IMG/VR virus record: IMGVR_UViG_3300027754_000034
Coordinates: 186,001-250,000 of that record
Strand: one strand, 5' to 3'
From: a virus
DNA: 64,000 nucleotides
Part shown: piece after piece, positions 9,132 through 17,181 of the stretch
Numbering within the stretch: position 1 is the first letter of the stretch
How the letters are laid out: each line of letters begins with the position of its first letter
The notes under the pieces: generated by a model
Told to the model about the DNA's origin: nothing
Database searches by the model: none
The model's input: only the letters and a program-made list of their open reading frames with translations
Translations under genes and position numbers: made by a program

Positions 9132-9174
9132 TTTAGAGTATAAAGTAAATGGTTATTTTTACGATGTTTATATA
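9132..9174 (+). pseudogene. 43-bp relic of the homing-endonuclease catalytic region
   Basis: This intergenic stretch matches 10,204-10,246 inside the following endonuclease gene at 42 of 43 positions. The single difference (A at 9147 versus T) is synonymous in the coding frame (GTA/GTT, Val). It would encode LEYKVNGYFYDVYI, the start of the VSR-like nuclease core, then diverges and hits a stop. It therefore looks like the remains of a previous, related endonuclease gene at the same site, or a partial duplication. Confidence 0.75.
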
Positions 9175-9232
9175 TTTATTCTGAATGTATGGTACCATTA
9201 GACTTGTGTAATTTTAATGGTCACCATTAGTT

Positions 9233-10966
9233 ATGAAAATAAAATCAGGTGAAAAATATGGGGGTTTATTATACGAAGGGCCTGATTATGAAGGAAAGAC
9301 AAGGGATGTAATCGAATTAAAATGTAACTGTGGTAGATTAAAAAAAGTACGTATATATAATCTATTAAATGGATCTACCAAAAGATGTGGATTGTGTAAT
9401 TCTATTACCCTTAAAAAGGGTGATGTATTTGGTAAATTATCCTACTTAGGTCCTACCATTGAATTACCAAAAGGGTCTAAGCGTAAAATTGAGGTTAAAT
9501 GTGATTGTGGTCGTCATAAAGATATTAAGCTAGTAAATTTAATAAATGGACTTAGTACCTCTTGTAATGAGTGTAATCACATTTTACTTAAATCGGGTGA
9601 AAATTATGGAAAGATTAAATATATTGGTTCGGACATTTACATAGGTCGGTCCAGTCATAAAAAGTTATCATTTGAGTGTGAGTGCGGTCGTCTCCATATT
9701 ACTGAACTTCAGTATTTAAATGACACCTCCTCATGCGGCAAGTGTGCTAATGTTATTTTAGAAAATGGTGAAAAGTACGTTAATTTTAAATACTTCGGAG
9801 AGCGTATAGAAATTTCTCCATATAGTAATAAGAAATTATCATTTGAATGTCGTTGCGGCACTATTAAGAATATATCGGTTCAATATATTACTAAAAATCA
9901 AAAGTCGTGCGGAAGTTGCCGAAATCAAGTCTTTGGTTGGTATCAAAATAACGCAGATTTATTGAAAAATGGTGTTCCTATTGATGGTATGTTACCGATT
10001 GGGGGACCAATTGTTTTAGAAAAAATAAAGAATGCGAGTGTTCCATTTTTGGCGCAATGTTGTGTATGTGGTAAGCAGTATAATCCGAGATATAAGGACA
10101 TTAAGCGTGGTCTTTCGTTAACGTGTGGTTGCACTCAAAACAAAACATCTTCATACAGTCTATTAATTTCGGATTACTTAAGTTCCCTAAACATAATTCA
10201 TTTTTTAGAGTATAAAGTTAATGGTTATTTTTACGATGTTTATATACCTTCGGCGAATTTGCTAATAGAAATAAATGGACTCTATTGGCATTCCTCAACT
10301 TTAGTATCTAACCTTGATGCACTTAAATATAAAACCGCATGTGAAGGTAATTATGATTTTATGATGATATATGAAGATGAAATCATAAATAAGTTTAATC
10401 TAGTAAAAGCATTGGTATTTAACCGCATTAAGTCTAAATCTTTCGTCTCTTTAAGACCCTCTCAGTGTGTAATGAAAAGGGTAGATAATCATGGATTAAA
10501 GGAATTACTAAACAACCATCACTATTTAGGTACCTGTACATTTAAGATAGGGTATGGGGTATTTTATGAAGGAATGCTTATAGCAGGCATTACTTTTTCT
10601 AGACCCACCAGGCAATCATCCTATGATTGGGAACTGACTAGGATGGTTAGTGACTCTAAGTATAAAGTACATGGAATATGGAGTAAACTCTGTGGTTTAT
10701 TCATCAGGGAAATAAACCCAAAATCAATGGTTTCATTTTCTGATAATAGACTATTTTCTGGTTTAGTGTATTCGAAGATTGGCTTTAAATATGATGGTAA
10801 TGTTCGCCCTGATTATTATTGGGTAAAAGGGAAAAACAGGTACCATAAATCAAGGCTCAGGAAGAAAAAAGGAGAAGTAGGAACTGAAAATGAGTTAAGA
10901 ATTTCCCAAGGTTATAGAAAAATAATGGACCTTGGCAAGAAGCGTTGGATATTAAATGTAACTTAG
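9233..10966 (+). CDS. Homing-type endonuclease: zinc-ribbon repeats + VSR-like nuclease + acetyltransferase-like C-terminus
   Basis: A 577-residue protein. Residues 1-~225 hold four repeats of ~55 residues, each beginning like GExYGxxxYxG and carrying CxCG plus CxxC (ECECGRLHIT... CGKC). A fifth, irregular cysteine cluster lies near 275-300. Then comes a VSR/PD-(D/E)xK-like nuclease core (EYKVNGYFYDVYIPS, LLIEINGLYWHS, residues ~325-355). The C-terminal ~170 residues (NNHHYLGTCTFKIGYG, WELTRMVSDSKYKVHG, SMVSFSDNR) resemble GNAT/Mom-like modules attached to phage endonucleases; that last assignment is an inference. Related C-termini occur at 44,391 and 56,423. It is a free-standing mobile gene wedged between the helicase and the SbcD-like nuclease. 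Confidence 0.82.
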   Translation: MKIKSGEKYGGLLYEGPDYEGKTRDVIELKCNCGRLKKVRIYNLLNGSTKRCGLCNSITLKKGDVFGKLSYLGPTIELPKGSKRKIEVKCDCGRHKDIKLVNLINGLSTSCNECNHILLKSGENYGKIKYIGSDIYIGRSSHKKLSFECECGRLHITELQYLNDTSSCGKCANVILENGEKYVNFKYFGERIEISPYSNKKLSFECRCGTIKNISVQYITKNQKSCGSCRNQVFGWYQNNADLLKNGVPIDGMLPIGGPIVLEKIKNASVPFLAQCCVCGKQYNPRYKDIKRGLSLTCGCTQNKTSSYSLLISDYLSSLNIIHFLEYKVNGYFYDVYIPSANLLIEINGLYWHSSTLVSNLDALKYKTACEGNYDFMMIYEDEIINKFNLVKALVFNRIKSKSFVSLRPSQCVMKRVDNHGLKELLNNHHYLGTCTFKIGYGVFYEGMLIAGITFSRPTRQSSYDWELTRMVSDSKYKVHGIWSKLCGLFIREINPKSMVSFSDNRLFSGLVYSKIGFKYDGNVRPDYYWVKGKNRYHKSRLRKKKGEVGTENELRISQGYRKIMDLGKKRWILNVT

Positions 10967-10968
10967 AT

Positions 10969-11952
10969 ATGTCTTGCATTCGTTTTATTACATCCTCTGA
11001 TGAGCATGTTGCTGATTTAGCACCGGGTTTTAGGAAGGATGACTATAAAGCCAGTATTTTAAAGAAATTAGAATGGCAGGGAGAATTAGCTAAAAGAGCA
11101 TCTTCAGATGCTATTCTACGTGGTGGCGACCTTTTTCATGTTAAGGCTGCTAATAAAAACACGCACGCCACCATGCAAAGGGTAGCCGAGATACATAGAA
11201 AATATCCGTGTCCTACTTATGCTTTGGCCGGTAATCATGATATGTCTAATAATGATCCTGATTCAATATTGCGTCAACAGCCCCTGGGTGTACTAATCAA
11301 AACCGGGACATTATATGATTTAAAGGAGGAAACCTTCGTGTCTGGTTCTATGAAGGTTAGAGTAGTGGGTATTGAATATACAACAGATTTGGGAGTGGAA
11401 ACCATTCATGATGCAGTTAGAAAAAATGATGATGACGTATATACTGTCGCCGTGATTCATGCTTTGGCGTCCATGGCTCCTTCTGAGAAGATTCAATCAT
11501 TTTTTAACGAAACGATTTTTGACTATAGAGATTTAGTATTTCCTGGATGTCCAGACGTATATGTTTTCGGACATTATCATAAGGATCAAGGAATACTAAA
11601 CCATTGCGGTATTAACTTCGTAAATTTGGGTGCAATATCTAGAGGAGCGTTAACTTTCGAGAATTTAGAAAGAAAGCCTAAGGTATCTATGCTTACGTTT
11701 GATTCATCGGGAGTTTCATGTGAGGAGATAATAGTTCCACACGAAGATGCGAAGGATATTTTCGACTTAGATCTAAAACGGAGATTAGACGTGGAAAGAA
11801 AGGATCTGGATGACTTCATAAGTCGTTTAAAAAAAGATTCGTCAGTTTCGCATTCCCTAAAGAAGGAGGAACTAGATAGTTTTCCGAGTGATTTAAAAAG
11901 TTTGGCCTTGGAAGTGTTAGAAGCTGCGGAATCCGGAGTATTAGAGGACTGA
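10969..11952 (+). CDS. sbcD: SbcD/Mre11-like metallophosphatase nuclease
   Basis: A 327-residue calcineurin-type phosphoesterase with the metal-binding motifs in order: SDEHV (D-x-H), GGDLFH, GNHDM, VIHA and GHYH. Mre11/SbcD (gp47 in T4) pairs with a Rad50/SbcC ATPase to process DNA ends and hairpins. ATG 10,969 is chosen, two bases after the endonuclease stop; an in-frame TTG at 10,945 would overlap that gene. It heads a tightly packed run with a Cas4/RecB-like nuclease, a small coiled-coil protein and a Rad50-like C-terminal half at 14,198. Confidence 0.9.
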   Translation: MSCIRFITSSDEHVADLAPGFRKDDYKASILKKLEWQGELAKRASSDAILRGGDLFHVKAANKNTHATMQRVAEIHRKYPCPTYALAGNHDMSNNDPDSILRQQPLGVLIKTGTLYDLKEETFVSGSMKVRVVGIEYTTDLGVETIHDAVRKNDDDVYTVAVIHALASMAPSEKIQSFFNETIFDYRDLVFPGCPDVYVFGHYHKDQGILNHCGINFVNLGAISRGALTFENLERKPKVSMLTFDSSGVSCEEIIVPHEDAKDIFDLDLKRRLDVERKDLDDFISRLKKDSSVSHSLKKEELDSFPSDLKSLALEVLEAAESGVLED

Positions 11953-11953
11953 T

Positions 11954-12814
11954 ATGTATTATGATTTGAGTTTAAGCTATTCGGGTCGTAAAATTTATTT
12001 AAAATGTCCGAAGCAATATCAATTTAAGTACATTTTAAAGGACTCTGCCGTATTTGATACTAAAAATACCTTATTCGGTTCTATAATCGGAAAGTTATTT
12101 GAGTGGTTTTATGAAAAGCAGGTCTGGAAGAGTAGCAATCCTTCAGACTTACTTCTCAGTATGAAGGCTGAAGCTATTGAATTAGTCTATTTAAAAAATG
12201 ACTATTTTAAGGGCAGTGATAGTTCCTTAGAATTGCGAATAGAAAGCGACCTGATTAAGTATGTGCCTCTCGGCGTTGAAACGATCAAGAATCAAGGGTT
12301 ACTTACTACTAATAGTAAGTCTGAATTAGATTTAACCATATTTTATAAAACCAAAGATGACCTAGTTTTAAAAATAGTCGGAATAGCCGACTTTGTGCAT
12401 TACAATAATGCATCTGATATTTGGATAATGGATGGTAAAGCTTATAAACAAAGAGAAAAATATGTGGATGCGGATCAATTGATGTGGTATGCTACTTTAC
12501 ATTATTTAAAATATGGAGTGGCTCCATCCCGGATAGGATTTATTTATTGGTTACATCCTGAAAATCCAATTAGTTATATATCGTATGATTCGGATTCTAT
12601 GCGTCTCCTTCTTCAAGATACCATAAATACCTGTAAGGACATATTGAATAAGAAATTCGATGCTAGACCTTCGGGTGAATGTCACCGATGTGCCTATAAA
12701 CCGAAATGTGAGGAGGGGCTCTGGCATATTGCTAAACGTCGACATGAATCTGGTGGGCACTTAGAAAATTCGATTTTTGATTTTGAAGATGTAACTTCTT
12801 CTAAAGGAGACTGA
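11954..12814 (+). CDS. Cas4/RecB-like PD-(D/E)xK nuclease with probable Fe-S cluster
   Basis: A 286-residue protein of the PD-(D/E)xK superfamily. Visible signatures are an N-terminal SYSGRKIYLKCPKQYQFKY segment typical of AddB/Cas4, GIADFV (first metal Asp), IMDGKAYK (D-x-K) and DADQLMWYA (motif QhxxY). One cysteine at ~18 and three near the C-terminus (CHRCAYKPKC) match the four-cysteine Fe-S arrangement of Cas4 and AddB nucleases. It starts one base after the SbcD-like stop. A role in end processing with SbcD and the RecD-like helicase is inferred from context; there is no CRISPR array in the window, so an adaptation role is not indicated. Confidence 0.82.
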   Translation: MYYDLSLSYSGRKIYLKCPKQYQFKYILKDSAVFDTKNTLFGSIIGKLFEWFYEKQVWKSSNPSDLLLSMKAEAIELVYLKNDYFKGSDSSLELRIESDLIKYVPLGVETIKNQGLLTTNSKSELDLTIFYKTKDDLVLKIVGIADFVHYNNASDIWIMDGKAYKQREKYVDADQLMWYATLHYLKYGVAPSRIGFIYWLHPENPISYISYDSDSMRLLLQDTINTCKDILNKKFDARPSGECHRCAYKPKCEEGLWHIAKRRHESGGHLENSIFDFEDVTSSKGD

Positions 12815-13092
12815 TGATTATGGAAGACATAGAGACCAGGTACAAGGAATATCTCTCGAAAAGAGAGAAGGTGATGCAGGCAAAGATTAAGATAGAGGCT
12901 GCTCTCGCAGAGCGGAAAAAGCAGCTTCGTGATACTATGGAGGAGTGTAAGAAATTAGGGCATAACCCCGATACTTTGTCTGAGGATTTAAAAAAGATGA
13001 AGGAAGTATTACTTACTAAATTAAGTATTTGTGAGTCGGATCTTGAAGCAGCTGAAGAGTCAATACTGCCGATGCTAAAAGAGATAGAATAA
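12814..13092 (+). CDS. Small coiled-coil protein between nuclease and clamp genes
   Basis: A 92-residue, almost entirely helical, highly charged protein with heptad-like Leu/Ile/Met spacing. It starts at TGATG (ATG 12,814; a second ATG lies at 12,820) overlapping the nuclease stop, and its own stop overlaps the next start. Its size and position raise the possibility that it supplies coiled-coil material to a split SbcC/Rad50 complex, but no zinc-hook CxxC is present. Function not recognised. Confidence 0.7.
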   Translation: MIMEDIETRYKEYLSKREKVMQAKIKIEAALAERKKQLRDTMEECKKLGHNPDTLSEDLKKMKEVLLTKLSICESDLEAAEESILPMLKEIE

Positions 13093-14201
13093 TGTCTATG
13101 TCTGCTAAATCTAAGGATTTAAAGTCCGGATTAAACTTAGCAAAAGTAGTAAAGCCTACTGATGGAGAATATAGAATTTCCATCTCAGGTGGTTCAATTG
13201 CTATCATCAGCAGTGACAAAAGAAGGTATCTATGTGCCTTTTTGACTACAAGGATGGGTGATGGGATTACTGAAGATTTCTTATTACCCCAGGACAGGTC
13301 TTCGATTTTCGAGGCAGACTTAGATGATGTTGATTTATCAATTAACGAAAAAGGACTTTCGCTAAAATATTCGGGAGGAGGCACTAAGAAGTCTGCAGTG
13401 ATAAAACGCAGATCTCCGTCGAAAAAGGGAGTGTTGGGAAAATCTATAATCATTGATGAAGAAGAATGGAGAATAGAATCTAATCTATTAGATGAACTTC
13501 TTACTGTAGCGTCGGCTTCTGCGTTAGTTCATGAAACTAAAACAGAAGAGGATATGAAAATGAATCAAATAATATTTGATTCGAAAAACAACTGTATCAT
13601 ATCGAATGCAAGATACTACGCAACTTTTGTTTTCCATCCGTCCATAAAGAAAGATATCTCAATTATCAGTGCTGATATACCAACAATCAGGGCATTCTGT
13701 AATAGATGTAAGGGTGATATATTAATATCCTGTGATAATGTAGGTTTATGTTTTAAACATCAAGAGACCGGGAGTTATCTTATTATCAATAAAATAAATA
13801 GTAAGCAGTCGAAAAATCCATCTGTTCCGGATGTTAGGGAATCTATCATAAATATTCAGTGTAGCACGGCACTTTTCAAAGATGCTATTAAATGGTCTGG
13901 CGTCACTTTAGAGGGAACGCAAAGAATTTCGATTCAGAGCGAAAATGATGGTGATTCGGAGGTCTTAAAGTTTTCTCAGTCTGATAGAGTGCTTACTTCG
14001 ATTCCGATTTTATCTAGTGGTAATACTTCTTTTTCTGCGGATTTACCCTTGAAGGTATTGGATAATATATCCTGTTATCTATTAGATGGAAATGTTGTTA
14101 TACGTCATGGATTAAAAGCATTTCCGGATGTTGTTATGTTCGAGCAGACTTTAGAAGACCTTAAGGTACAACATTTTGTAAGGAGTATGAGATCGAAATG
14201 A
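13092..14201 (+). CDS. Putative sliding clamp (DNA polymerase III beta-like)
   Basis: A 369-residue protein, the length of bacterial DnaN (about 366-378), composed mostly of alternating beta strands as expected for three clamp domains. Segments such as GSIAIISSDKRRYLCAFLTT, ISADIPTIRAF and CDNVGLCFKHQETGSYLI resemble the strand-turn pattern of clamp domains, and the last domain has a DGNVVIRHG turn. Identity is low, so the call leans on length, pattern and the presence of delta, delta' and DnaX-type loader genes in the same block. A structure prediction showing a three-domain head-to-tail ring subunit would settle it. Confidence 0.6.
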   Translation: MSMSAKSKDLKSGLNLAKVVKPTDGEYRISISGGSIAIISSDKRRYLCAFLTTRMGDGITEDFLLPQDRSSIFEADLDDVDLSINEKGLSLKYSGGGTKKSAVIKRRSPSKKGVLGKSIIIDEEEWRIESNLLDELLTVASASALVHETKTEEDMKMNQIIFDSKNNCIISNARYYATFVFHPSIKKDISIISADIPTIRAFCNRCKGDILISCDNVGLCFKHQETGSYLIINKINSKQSKNPSVPDVRESIINIQCSTALFKDAIKWSGVTLEGTQRISIQSENDGDSEVLKFSQSDRVLTSIPILSSGNTSFSADLPLKVLDNISCYLLDGNVVIRHGLKAFPDVVMFEQTLEDLKVQHFVRSMRSK

Positions 14202-14833
14202 ATGCGGTATCAGTGCTTGAATCCAAATTTCACAATATTTCACGAAAATTGGATAAGTTAAATGCTTATCAGAGTTTACTCAGTAATAGGCTCGCGAAAG
14301 CTAGTATTGAGTCTCAGGATCATAAATATAAATCCGAGTTATATCTAAAATGTTCGACAATATTTAAGAGATGGTTAGAGGATTCAATTGAAAGAAATGT
14401 AGAATCTATTTCAGAATTAACGACTACTGGATTGAATTACATCATACACGACCAGCCCTTAAAATTCTTAATTAAGCAAGAGCAAAAAAATAATCGTATA
14501 TCCATGAAATTCGCCTTAGAACAGGATGGGTTCGAGGGAGACCCTCTTTGTTCATACGGCGGAGGGGCTGCAGTGGTAATATCATTAATTTTACGTTTAT
14601 CTATAATGCAAAGATTGGGACTTGGCAACTTATTAATATTGGATGAATCGATGGTGGCATTAGCGAACACATATGTACCGAATGCTGCATCATTCATTAG
14701 ACAACTATCGGAAAAGACGGGCGTAAATATATTGATGGTCACTCATAATCCTGAGTTTTTAAATGGTGCCCACACAGCCTATGAGGGTTTTAAGTCAGAT
14801 TCATTGCACCTGAAATGTATAGTTAATACATAA
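14198..14833 (+). CDS. Rad50/SbcC-like C-terminal ATPase half (no Walker A)
   Basis: A 211-residue protein that reads as the C-terminal half of an SMC/Rad50 ATPase. It has a helical N-terminus, an ABC signature-like stretch (SYGGGAAVVISLILRLS), Walker B LLILDESMVAL and an H-loop THNPEF. No P-loop occurs anywhere in it, and no N-terminal Rad50 half is visible in the window. It overlaps the clamp-like gene by four bases (ATGA). It could pair with a separately encoded Walker A subunit elsewhere, or be a regulatory non-hydrolytic subunit for the SbcD-like nuclease at 10,969. Confidence 0.8.
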   Translation: MNAVSVLESKFHNISRKLDKLNAYQSLLSNRLAKASIESQDHKYKSELYLKCSTIFKRWLEDSIERNVESISELTTTGLNYIIHDQPLKFLIKQEQKNNRISMKFALEQDGFEGDPLCSYGGGAAVVISLILRLSIMQRLGLGNLLILDESMVALANTYVPNAASFIRQLSEKTGVNILMVTHNPEFLNGAHTAYEGFKSDSLHLKCIVNT

Positions 14834-14834
14834 A

Positions 14835-15326
14835 GTGAAAACGCAAATAGAAATAGAACGCCGATTGATTAAACTAACTAATCGGCATAAGAAAAGACAT
14901 TTGGGCGCAAATTTGTCTAAATTACCAGAAAACTGTAAATATAATTACTTACATGAACCAAACACGTTAGAGTACAATTCTTCTTTAGATGATTCCGATG
15001 TCGTAAAAATTTCTGAAGATAAACCCGTACGGATTTGCATGTATGGATCCGAAAATCCGGCAAAATGGAATGGTGATATATGTGATACTAAAGAGGTATC
15101 ATCGGGGTGTGGATATTTTTGCCCGAAAAAGAGCGCAGATCAATTGTCTGCTGAATTTAATGAAATGATTACGGATGATGGGTATACTATTGAAAATTAT
15201 TCAGATGTGGCTGCTTTGCAATGGGTGGTGAATGATAGAACCGTAAATTTGAAAAATCACTCTTTCTTCGTATATTATGTGTTATTAGTGTATTCTAAAT
15301 TATGTATGTTTTTTAAAAGTGTTTAA
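14835..15326 (+). CDS. Hypothetical protein with cysteine cluster
   Basis: A 163-residue protein beginning with GTG one base after the preceding stop. The N-terminal 40 residues are basic (IERRLIKLTNRHKKRH). The centre has a four-cysteine group spread over ~30 residues (RICMYGSENPAKWNGDIC, then SGCGYFCPKK) likely to bind metal. The C-terminal ~25 residues are hydrophobic (FFVYYVLLVYSKLCMFF), which could be a membrane or packing helix. No family recognised; lies within the replication block. Confidence 0.65.
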   Translation: MKTQIEIERRLIKLTNRHKKRHLGANLSKLPENCKYNYLHEPNTLEYNSSLDDSDVVKISEDKPVRICMYGSENPAKWNGDICDTKEVSSGCGYFCPKKSADQLSAEFNEMITDDGYTIENYSDVAALQWVVNDRTVNLKNHSFFVYYVLLVYSKLCMFFKSV

Positions 15327-15328
15327 CT

Positions 15329-15916
15329 ATGTCATGGTTACATAAAATATTGGATCATGACCTTCATAAAACGAAGGTGGGCATGAACTCCAGGGTCCTT
15401 CTCATAGAGACCCCGGGAAAAAAAGAATTTCTTCCATGTGTTGTTAGCACTGCGGATAAAGGAAGATTTCTAATTAATAATTCTATTACCAAGGAAGGTC
15501 GAATTAGGTCTGGAGTATTCGAAGGAGCTGAAGAGTCGTTGGATGTAATTATTCCTCCTTTGTTTACGAAGGCATATGAATTATCTATCCAGAAGGAATA
15601 TTCGAATATTTTTAGTGATTCCCAGAGTTGTCTGTCTTATATAAAGGATAAGAGTGGGTTTAAAAAGGTCCCCGGTATGTGTTTTATTCCATTCTCATGG
15701 TCAGATGTGAATCTTAAAAGGGTTTTTCCGGGGTTATCGTTAGAAGACGGGATGATTAACGGTTATTGTAAATTCTTAAAAATTGAAATGGAATTTGCTG
15801 TGTTTTTATCTAGACCTGATTTTGTGGGCCTATACACTAGACTACCGAATAATCAGAATAGTGTAATTCTACATAATGTTGAATTTGGTCTCGCGTTTTT
15901 AACACTTAATGTCTGA
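15329..15916 (+). CDS. Hypothetical protein upstream of primase
   Basis: A 195-residue soluble protein with mixed strand and helix pattern and no motif I recognise. It begins two bases after the preceding stop and overlaps the primase start by eight bases, so it is translationally linked to the primase-like gene. An early basic segment (HKTKVGMNSRVLLIE) is followed by beta-rich sequence. Confidence 0.65.
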   Translation: MSWLHKILDHDLHKTKVGMNSRVLLIETPGKKEFLPCVVSTADKGRFLINNSITKEGRIRSGVFEGAEESLDVIIPPLFTKAYELSIQKEYSNIFSDSQSCLSYIKDKSGFKKVPGMCFIPFSWSDVNLKRVFPGLSLEDGMINGYCKFLKIEMEFAVFLSRPDFVGLYTRLPNNQNSVILHNVEFGLAFLTLNV

Positions 15917-16715
15917 TTTTTTAAATAATTTCGTTGAATGGTCAAATGATCAGCTATTTTGCTCAGAAGTAGCAGTGGATTTCCTTCATGGTAGAGGTTC
16001 ATCGGAATACCAATGGCGAAAGCACAGTATCGGTTTTGTTTCTAATACTTATGTTCCAGATTCAGATTTAGATAGTGGTCATGGTGAATATTGTTATGAA
16101 GAAGCAGATAAAAATCGGGTCTGTGATACTTGTCGATTTAAAAAGTGGTCCACTTTATATTCAAAAGATGATCCTGTCGTTGGTGGGAAATTAATTAATA
16201 ATATAGTATACCCTCTTACTACATACTCTGGTCAGATACTTGGGGTTCAAGTCCGGTCTATTCGAGAAAAAAGATATGATACTTTCATGAGAAAGTATCG
16301 ACCCGAACCATATTTTTTTGGTACTAAGGGGTCTATTGATAAAATATGGTTAAGGAAAAAGGTAATTTTAGTAGAAGGTCCATCGGATATGTTGACTGTT
16401 GAGAGGTTTTGCGATTTACCTGTGTTGGCTTTAACCACAAATTCCACTAATGAATCTCAAACCAGATTTCTAAAGTTATTTGTTCAGAATATACTACTAT
16501 GTCTAGACAATGATATAGCCGGAAGAGAAGGCACCAATAAAATTTATAACAAATTACAAGAATATTTGACCGTTTCGATTGTAGATTATAAAAAATCAGG
16601 ATTGAAGGCCAAGGATTTAAATGAGATGTGGCAAGTTCTTAAGGATGAGAACTTCGCATCACATTTAAAAAGTGTTTTAACAGAATTGGAAGGAACCAAA
16701 AATGAGCGAGAATGA
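15909..16715 (+). CDS. TOPRIM-domain DNA primase-like protein
   Basis: A 268-residue protein. The N-terminal ~80 residues contain two cysteines as CDTCRF, possibly part of a zinc motif. Next comes the segment typical of phage primases before TOPRIM (NIVYPLTTYSGQILGVQVRS). The TOPRIM core has VILVEGPSDMLTVERF (~150, catalytic Glu) and LLCLDNDIAGREG (~197, DxD). It is shorter than bacterial DnaG and has no helicase domain, so a separate replicative helicase is expected outside the window. It would make RNA primers for the lagging strand. Confidence 0.82.
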   Translation: MSDFLNNFVEWSNDQLFCSEVAVDFLHGRGSSEYQWRKHSIGFVSNTYVPDSDLDSGHGEYCYEEADKNRVCDTCRFKKWSTLYSKDDPVVGGKLINNIVYPLTTYSGQILGVQVRSIREKRYDTFMRKYRPEPYFFGTKGSIDKIWLRKKVILVEGPSDMLTVERFCDLPVLALTTNSTNESQTRFLKLFVQNILLCLDNDIAGREGTNKIYNKLQEYLTVSIVDYKKSGLKAKDLNEMWQVLKDENFASHLKSVLTELEGTKNERE

Positions 16716-17181
16716 CGCAGTTCGTAACAAAAAAGAAAAAACCGCAGCCATCCCATTACTTTTCGGAGATTTTGAGGCCGCTGAGGTTATTTCCCATAAC
16801 TTGATAGCAAAGCACCATCACGAACTTAGTAGTGCAAAATTTAGGTTTCTTTGCCGCAACAGGTCAACAATGGCGGGCGGAGAAAAAGTACCTGGAAACA
16901 TTAAGAAAGCATCCCCCATGGAAAAACATGTCTGTGGGGGAGAAGTCGATTTTATAATGGTTGTGTCTTTGGATGTTTGGAATGACCTTTCGGTGATGCA
17001 AAGAATAGCTCTTGTAGATCACCTTTTGACGCGTTGTGTTATGCTGGAAGATCCTAAGACTGGAGAACCGAAGTATAAGATACGACCACCTCAAGTCCAA
17101 GAGTTTCCAGAAATAGCTGAGAGGTATGGAACCTGGAATGATGGTTTGGTAGAATTGAACGCATGTCTGAAAGATAAGTGA
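16702..17181 (+). CDS. Phage metallopeptidase-like protein with degenerate zinc motif
   Basis: A 159-residue protein resembling the putative phage metallopeptidase family. It shows the expected HHELSSAKFRFLCRN opening, a GGEVDFIMVVSLDVW strand, and QRIALVDHLLTRC where active members have a helix reading roughly DHELxH. Here the HExxH-type Glu and second His are replaced (DHLLTR), so zinc catalysis is doubtful. It overlaps both neighbours and lies between primase and clamp-loader ATPase, which suggests a structural or regulatory role. Family identity is an inference from pattern. Confidence 0.6.
   Translation: MSENDAVRNKKEKTAAIPLLFGDFEAAEVISHNLIAKHHHELSSAKFRFLCRNRSTMAGGEKVPGNIKKASPMEKHVCGGEVDFIMVVSLDVWNDLSVMQRIALVDHLLTRCVMLEDPKTGEPKYKIRPPQVQEFPEIAERYGTWNDGLVELNACLKDK

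Noticed and set aside
11954-12814. CRISPR adaptation role for the Cas4-like nuclease
   Set aside because: No Cas1, Cas2 or array is present and the gene lies in a recombination operon; a replication and recombination role is simpler.
13016-13453. Minus-strand 145-codon frame at the clamp-like gene
   Set aside because: It spans the junction of two well-packed plus-strand genes and has no ribosome site.
14835-15326. Holin-like role for the protein with a hydrophobic C-terminus
   Set aside because: It is within the replication operon, has only one hydrophobic segment and a metal-type cysteine cluster, so a lysis role is not supported.
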